A DNA stretch of 9,742 nt from Candidatus Methanomethylophilaceae archaeon (GTDB lineage Archaea > Thermoplasmatota > Thermoplasmata > Methanomassiliicoccales > Methanomethylophilaceae): NCBI GenBank assembly GCA_016296195.1, contig JAEDJU010000043.1, positions 1 through 9,742 on the forward strand. Direction: 5' to 3'. Every line of letters starts with the position of its first letter. The first letter of the stretch is position 1. The position numbers and the translations under genes were made by a program. The notes beneath the pieces were generated by a model. The model saw only the letters and a list, made by a program, of their open reading frames with translations, had not been told where the DNA came from and did not search any database. This document shows, piece after piece, positions 6,147 through 9,742 of the stretch.

Positions 6147-6214
6147 ATCCGAACGCCGGATGGACCATCGGAACCAACCTAGGACACATTTTTCTATGAG
6201 CCGAACATAGAACG
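6134..6214. promoter_or_regulatory. Divergent promoter region between RNase III and the cysteine-cluster gene
   Basis: Both genes must start here. On the plus strand TTTTTCTAT (6189-6197) is about 25 bases before the ATG at 6219 and may be a weak TATA box for a leaderless message. On the minus strand a similar GTTCTATG (6214-6207) lies above the RNase III start, and CTATATCG (6141-6134) lies ~25 bases above the alternative ATG at 6113. None is a strong match, so assignment is tentative. Confidence 0.3.
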
Positions 6215-6218
6215 GTTC

Positions 6219-7724
6219 ATGCCAGGAAAGAAGCGCCTCAGAATGAGGGGTGTCAAACACTCCACCAAGAGATTGGAGGACGAGCTCCTGGAGCGCTCCA
6301 GGGCGCTCTCGGACGACCCGGGTCTCCTCAGACCCCAGTGTGCCGGAGGATGCAGGAAATGCGTCTTCGACAAACCGTTCAAGGCGATAGATTCCCTGCA
6401 GAAGATCAAGAACAACCCTGATGCCCTGATCAAGGAGGCGTCGAAGTTCGGAGGGGACGACCTTGTCCGCGCCTACGCCGGAACCGTTTCCCTCGCCGCC
6501 GCCGGGTCCGTACCCATACTCGGTACTGCGAGTCTCGGAGGGGAGAAGGTCTCCTATGCTGTGAGGGGGACGGTCGGAGCCGACAAGCTGATCGGATGCC
6601 AGTACTACACGGACCCGAAGATCAGGATACTCCTCTACAACCAGATGATCAAGAAGCACAAACTCCACCTGTACTCCTTCGGAGACGAGATCGTCTGTTC
6701 GGACGACCCCAACATGCCCGAGGACTACCTCTACGACACCTTCTGGGAGACCCCGTACGAGTTCCCCGACGACGGTCTGACCTGCGGACACGACACATCC
6801 GCGGTGCTGGAGCTCAGGATCAAATCGCTTGACCAGTGCATCAGGATATGCGAGAACTGCGCCAGGGACGTTTCCACCGTCCAGTACATCATCTCCAGGC
6901 TCTCCGCCGTGGACCCCATGGACGACATCGAGGTCCGTGTGAGGCACAAGTTCCACTCCGAAGGGGAGAAGGACTACGTGGAGGTCAAGGACGACCTCCT
7001 GAAGAGGTACATGTCCGGGGAACTGAAGGACAACACACTCATATCCACCGTCAAGAGGACGAAACTGGGAGACCTCAAAGAGGCGGACACCGCCACCTAC
7101 ATCATCGGGACCAGGAACTACGGATCCGACCTTGATGCGTTCATGAAGGACATCACCGGGGAGGGATCCGAGGTGGAGACGATCAGGAAGTTCCTGTCAT
7201 CCAACAACAGGGCCGTCGTGGTCAAGACCGGCAGGTCATCCGAGGTCCTGTCCGTCCTGTGGGAGAACGATTGGAGAGAGCTGATCGTGACGCACACCGA
7301 CAGGGAGACCCTGGCGAAGGTCGGGGATGTGTCCAAGGGACAACCCATCAACATCCTGAACATGGCCCATGACATCTTCGTCTCCGCGGACGTGGTCGCA
7401 TCGCTTCCGGAGTTCAAGAGACCCGGACCGATCACCGCCATCGCCGACAGCCTGGCCAAGGCGGCGAAGGTCGGAGGGCTCCCCATGCTCACCAAGACCG
7501 CCGAGCGTACCGGGATGAAGGACAGCAGGTCCCGTTCGGTCACCGCATCCTTCCTCAAGGCCATGGGCGCGACCGAGATGCCCATGAAGCTCAGCAAGGA
7601 TGAGGCAGAGTTCGCAGATTACCTCGTACCGTTCGCGAAGAACGTCATCGCCGCATCGGGCGAGAAGTACCGCGAGGACATGAACACCCTGCTCACTGCG
7701 GCGAGTTCCGGCGAGAAGGTGTGA
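6219..7724 (+). CDS. Unrecognised archaeal protein with two CX3CX2C cysteine clusters
   Basis: I do not recognise this 501-residue protein. It starts with a basic stretch (MPGKKRLRMRG). A first cluster CAGGCRKC spans 41-48. Residues 86-118 are rich in small and hydrophobic residues but not clearly a membrane segment. Further cysteines sit at 127, 160 and 189 (CGHD), and a second cluster CIRICENC spans 207-214. Both clusters have the same CX3CX2C spacing, which suggests a zinc or iron-sulfur site. The C-terminal half alternates strands and helices, for example RAVVVKTGRSSEVLSVL (331-347) and RELIVTH (353-359), like a Rossmann-type core, and has no cysteine. No signal peptide is seen. It is the only gene on the plus strand, divergent from RNase III by 72 bases and overlapping the Taw2-like gene by 32 bases tail to tail. 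Codon use matches its neighbours. ATG 6219 is the first ATG in frame; ATG 6243 is an alternative. A role in RNA or nucleic-acid metabolism is only a guess from its neighbours. Confidence 0.85.
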   Translation: MPGKKRLRMRGVKHSTKRLEDELLERSRALSDDPGLLRPQCAGGCRKCVFDKPFKAIDSLQKIKNNPDALIKEASKFGGDDLVRAYAGTVSLAAAGSVPILGTASLGGEKVSYAVRGTVGADKLIGCQYYTDPKIRILLYNQMIKKHKLHLYSFGDEIVCSDDPNMPEDYLYDTFWETPYEFPDDGLTCGHDTSAVLELRIKSLDQCIRICENCARDVSTVQYIISRLSAVDPMDDIEVRVRHKFHSEGEKDYVEVKDDLLKRYMSGELKDNTLISTVKRTKLGDLKEADTATYIIGTRNYGSDLDAFMKDITGEGSEVETIRKFLSSNNRAVVVKTGRSSEVLSVLWENDWRELIVTHTDRETLAKVGDVSKGQPINILNMAHDIFVSADVVASLPEFKRPGPITAIADSLAKAAKVGGLPMLTKTAERTGMKDSRSRSVTASFLKAMGATEMPMKLSKDEAEFADYLVPFAKNVIAASGEKYREDMNTLLTAASSGEKV

Positions 7725-8739
7725 TGCGGACATCCGCAACATAATGTGAGACGGACGGTGCGAAGGACTTCACCTCGCGGATACCGATGATCTCGTATCC
7801 ATCGGATCCGCACGCACCGTCGAATATCCCCCTTATCTTCTCCTTATATTCATTCACGTAGAACGTGTCGTGATAGTGTATGATCCCGCCGGGACGGATC
7901 ATGCGAAGTGCGGCCGGGAGGAACTCGGATGTGGTCTGGACATATCCCATCAGGATGCGGTCCGCGAACGCCCTTCCCCTCAGGTCCCTGTTGTCTCCGA
8001 GGATCGGGATCACCACATCGGAGACCTCATTGTCCTTCACGTTGCGTACAAGGAACCCATAGGATTCCGGATTCTTCTCGCATGCGAAGACCCTCCTCGC
8101 ACCGGAGAACTTGGCCAACGGAAGAGTGAAGTAGCCGATACCGGCGAACATGTCCACGACCGTCTCCCCCGTGCAATCGAGATTCCTCATCCTCATGCGC
8201 TCATCGGTGTTCCCTGATGCGAACATCACCTTGGTGACGTCGAATCCGTACCTGATGCCGTTCTCCAGACGAACGGACTCCGTCTCGGTCCCGTAGATGA
8301 TGTCCATGCTGGGCCTCCTGAACTCCCCGGAGACACCGCGGACATCGGCACAGACGGTCTTTGCACCCAGGACCTCGGCATAGGTCCTGCCGATCAACTC
8401 CTTATACGGTTCGCATCTGGGATCCATGCGGACGATGACGATATCCCCCACATACTCCCAGTGATCGGGGACTATGCCATCCAACTCGGGATACTCCCTA
8501 AGACGGTCGGCTATGCGCTCCTGGGGACTCCTACGGTCGAGGGTATGAGCATCGCCCTCCATCATCTCCAGTCCCATGTCCCGGACGATACCGATGGACT
8601 CCGGCAGGATCGGAACGTACCTGTACGAATCATCCTTGGATATCTTGGCATGGAGGTCCACATGACCATCCGACATGAGCGATCTGATGATAGGTCCGGC
8701 ATCCCCTGTGGGGATCTTCGCGAAAGTGACTCTCTTCAT
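7693..8739 (-). CDS. taw2: Taw2-like tRNA(Phe) wyosine aminocarboxypropyltransferase (Trm5/TYW2 family)
   Basis: Taw2 transfers the 3-amino-3-carboxypropyl group of S-adenosylmethionine to C7 of 4-demethylwyosine at position 37 of archaeal tRNA(Phe). The 348-residue product has an N-terminal region with the family's RNA-side domains, then a class I SAM fold: motif I VVDMFAGIGYFTLPLAK (194-210), acidic E221 in ACEKNPESY, GDNRD (248-252), and ADRILMGYVQTTSEFLP (259-275), followed by GGIIHYHDT (284-292). MGYV in place of the NPP-type motif of Trm5 m1G37 methyltransferases, and the IHYHDT segment, favour Taw2 over Trm5, though Trm5 members are close. I chose ATG 8739 over GTG 8748: it forms an ATGA overlap with the upstream flavoprotein gene and has GAGGTG 6 bases before it. 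Its 3' end overlaps the convergent plus-strand gene. Confidence 0.87.
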   Translation of the reverse strand: MKRVTFAKIPTGDAGPIIRSLMSDGHVDLHAKISKDDSYRYVPILPESIGIVRDMGLEMMEGDAHTLDRRSPQERIADRLREYPELDGIVPDHWEYVGDIVIVRMDPRCEPYKELIGRTYAEVLGAKTVCADVRGVSGEFRRPSMDIIYGTETESVRLENGIRYGFDVTKVMFASGNTDERMRMRNLDCTGETVVDMFAGIGYFTLPLAKFSGARRVFACEKNPESYGFLVRNVKDNEVSDVVIPILGDNRDLRGRAFADRILMGYVQTTSEFLPAALRMIRPGGIIHYHDTFYVNEYKEKIRGIFDGACGSDGYEIIGIREVKSFAPSVSHYVADVRITPSRRNSPQ

Positions 8740-9742
8740 AGCAGGCACCTCAGGGCCAACGGGATGGCTGCGAGGATGTTGGAAGGATGTTTCATGATTC
8801 CGCCGACGACGTCCGACGGGTGATCGAGACTCAGTTCATCCAAAGCGGACCTGACCTTCTCCCTGGAGGCGTATCTCCCGGCACGGGACAGGTCATCATC
8901 GTCCAACCTCACGAACATGCGCCTCAGCCTGTATGCACGGTCCAACTCCCTTCCGACCTTCTGATACCAGATCCTGTCGTATCCGGACAGGGCGTGTTCG
9001 TCCAGAGTGTCGCGGTCCAACGCATCCGTGAGGACATCCCTCAGTATCGGGACGGACTGGAATGCGGGATAGAGACCTCCCCCGGACACGGGCTTGACCA
9101 TGCATCCCGCATCCCCTATCAGGAGACACCTGTCACCGTGGATGGTCCTCCTCCCTCCGAGCGGTATCTTCCCGCTGTACATGCGGATGATCCTGTCGGA
9201 TGCACCGATATGATGCAGGAGGTCCATGAGATGATGGTACGGGGGCCCTGCCGACCATGATGTGCAGAGTCCGACACGGGTGAAATCACCGCATGGGATC
9301 TCCCATGTGAAGAATCCCGGTGCGAACCTGGAACCGAGATGGATCCTGAATAGGTCCTGCCTCTCCATCCTGACGGAGACGTCGGCCTGTATGCCGCGGA
9401 CATATTCTCTGGGAAGATTGTCGCCCAGGGACGATGCCACCCGGGAGCTGTGACCGTCGGCACCGACGATGGCCCTGGATCCAACCATCCCATCACCCGT
9501 CTCCACCTCGACATGGTCGGTGACGGAATGGGAGAGATATCTGGTGTTGTACCTGTACTCGGCACCGACATCCATGGCGGCATCCGCCATCAGCGAATCC
9601 AGCTGGCCCCTGTCGACCACACGGGCCTTGGGCCAATCGGAACGGACCTCGACGGTGTTCCCGTCGGGGAAAACGACCTCCGCCCCATGCAATGTGTTTA
9701 GGATGTCCGGGCGGACCCCGGACATGGAGATCACGTCATCCG
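8736..9742 (-). CDS. Geranylgeranyl reductase family FAD-dependent oxidoreductase, N-terminus beyond right edge
   Basis: Members of this family (COG0644 type) saturate the isoprenoid chains of archaeal membrane lipids, or act on related polyprenyl substrates, using bound FAD. The frame is open to the right edge, giving 334 visible residues. The dinucleotide-binding GxGxxG start is missing, as expected for a gene cut by the window; roughly 60-80 residues are absent. Visible motifs, counted from the GTG at 9734, are RGQLDSLMADAA (42-53), the second FAD element VGADGHSSRVA (90-100), PGFFTWEIPCGDFTRVGL (139-156) and the FAD-ribityl motif IGDAGCMVKPVSGGGLYPA (206-224). YDRIW...GREL towards the C-terminus also fits the family. 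The GTG at 9734 should not be taken as the start. It is followed by the Taw2-like gene through an ATGA overlap. The exact substrate cannot be told; digeranylgeranylglycerophospholipid reductase is the likeliest. Confidence 0.87.
   Translation of the reverse strand, partial: DDVISMSGVRPDILNTLHGAEVVFPDGNTVEVRSDWPKARVVDRGQLDSLMADAAMDVGAEYRYNTRYLSHSVTDHVEVETGDGMVGSRAIVGADGHSSRVASSLGDNLPREYVRGIQADVSVRMERQDLFRIHLGSRFAPGFFTWEIPCGDFTRVGLCTSWSAGPPYHHLMDLLHHIGASDRIIRMYSGKIPLGGRRTIHGDRCLLIGDAGCMVKPVSGGGLYPAFQSVPILRDVLTDALDRDTLDEHALSGYDRIWYQKVGRELDRAYRLRRMFVRLDDDDLSRAGRYASREKVRSALDELSLDHPSDVVGGIMKHPSNILAAIPLALRCLL
8746..8751 (-). promoter_or_regulatory. Shine-Dalgarno site of the Taw2-like gene
   Basis: The reverse strand reads GAGGTG six bases before the ATG at 8739 and lies inside the last codons of the upstream gene. 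It uses the centre of the archaeal consensus GGAGGTGAT and decides the start in favour of 8739 over the GTG at 8748, which is part of the site itself. Confidence 0.7.

Noticed and set aside
6339..6362. CX3CX2C as a radical SAM signature
   Set aside because: The surrounding sequence lacks the radical SAM GGE-type motif and barrel repeats, and the second identical cluster is not expected in that family. A structural metal site is more likely.
6147..6956. Upstream 270-codon extension of the RNase III frame on the minus strand
   Set aside because: It is antisense to the well-supported cysteine-cluster gene, shows no family resemblance, and arises from the GC-rich codon pattern. RNase III homology begins only after 6146.
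7725..7738. Perfect inverted repeat TGCGGA-CA-TCCGCA right after the plus-strand stop as a terminator
   Set aside because: The loop is only two bases, no T run follows on the plus strand, and the bases are coding for the Taw2-like C-terminus on the other strand, so it could be chance.

Overview
The window looks archaeal, about 55-60% GC by eye. Supporting signs are a form III RuBisCO operon of the AMP/nucleoside-monophosphate salvage type, a Taw2-like wyosine enzyme, a geranylgeranyl-reductase-type flavoprotein of archaeal lipid synthesis, and TATA boxes (TTTATATTA, TTAAATAT) placed 26-27 bases before start codons. A Thermoplasmata-class euryarchaeon, perhaps Methanomassiliicoccales, is my best guess. 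That rests on general resemblance and on the absence of TAG stops in nine visible gene ends, not on a search.

Region 1 (1-4042, minus strand) is one compact operon read right to left: ribose-1,5-bisphosphate isomerase, form III RuBisCO, AMP phosphorylase, then a NodB/CE4-type polysaccharide deacetylase that runs off the left edge. Spacing is 6 bases at the first junction and ATGA overlaps at the next two. The first three enzymes are the full AMP pathway: AMP + phosphate gives ribose 1,5-bisphosphate, which becomes ribulose 1,5-bisphosphate and then, with CO2, two 3-phosphoglycerate. A TATA box sits 27 bases before the isomerase GTG start, suggesting a leaderless mRNA.

Region 2 (4197-5562, minus strand) holds two tandem paralogues of an unrecognised six-helix membrane protein, each with its own TATA box and T-rich terminator. 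The upstream copy carries an apparent one-base deletion near 5527-5530 that separates its true start (5562) from the rest of the frame.

Region 3 (5619-7724) has a divergent pair: a catalytic-domain-only RNase III (minus) and an unrecognised 501-residue protein with two CX3CX2C cysteine clusters (plus). They are separated by 72 bases.

Region 4 (7693-9742, minus strand) is a two-gene unit: a geranylgeranyl reductase family flavoprotein (its FAD-binding N-terminus lies beyond the right edge) coupled by an ATGA overlap to a Taw2-like methyltransferase-fold enzyme. The Taw2 end overlaps the convergent 501-residue gene by 32 bases. No tRNA, rRNA, CRISPR array or insertion sequence was seen.
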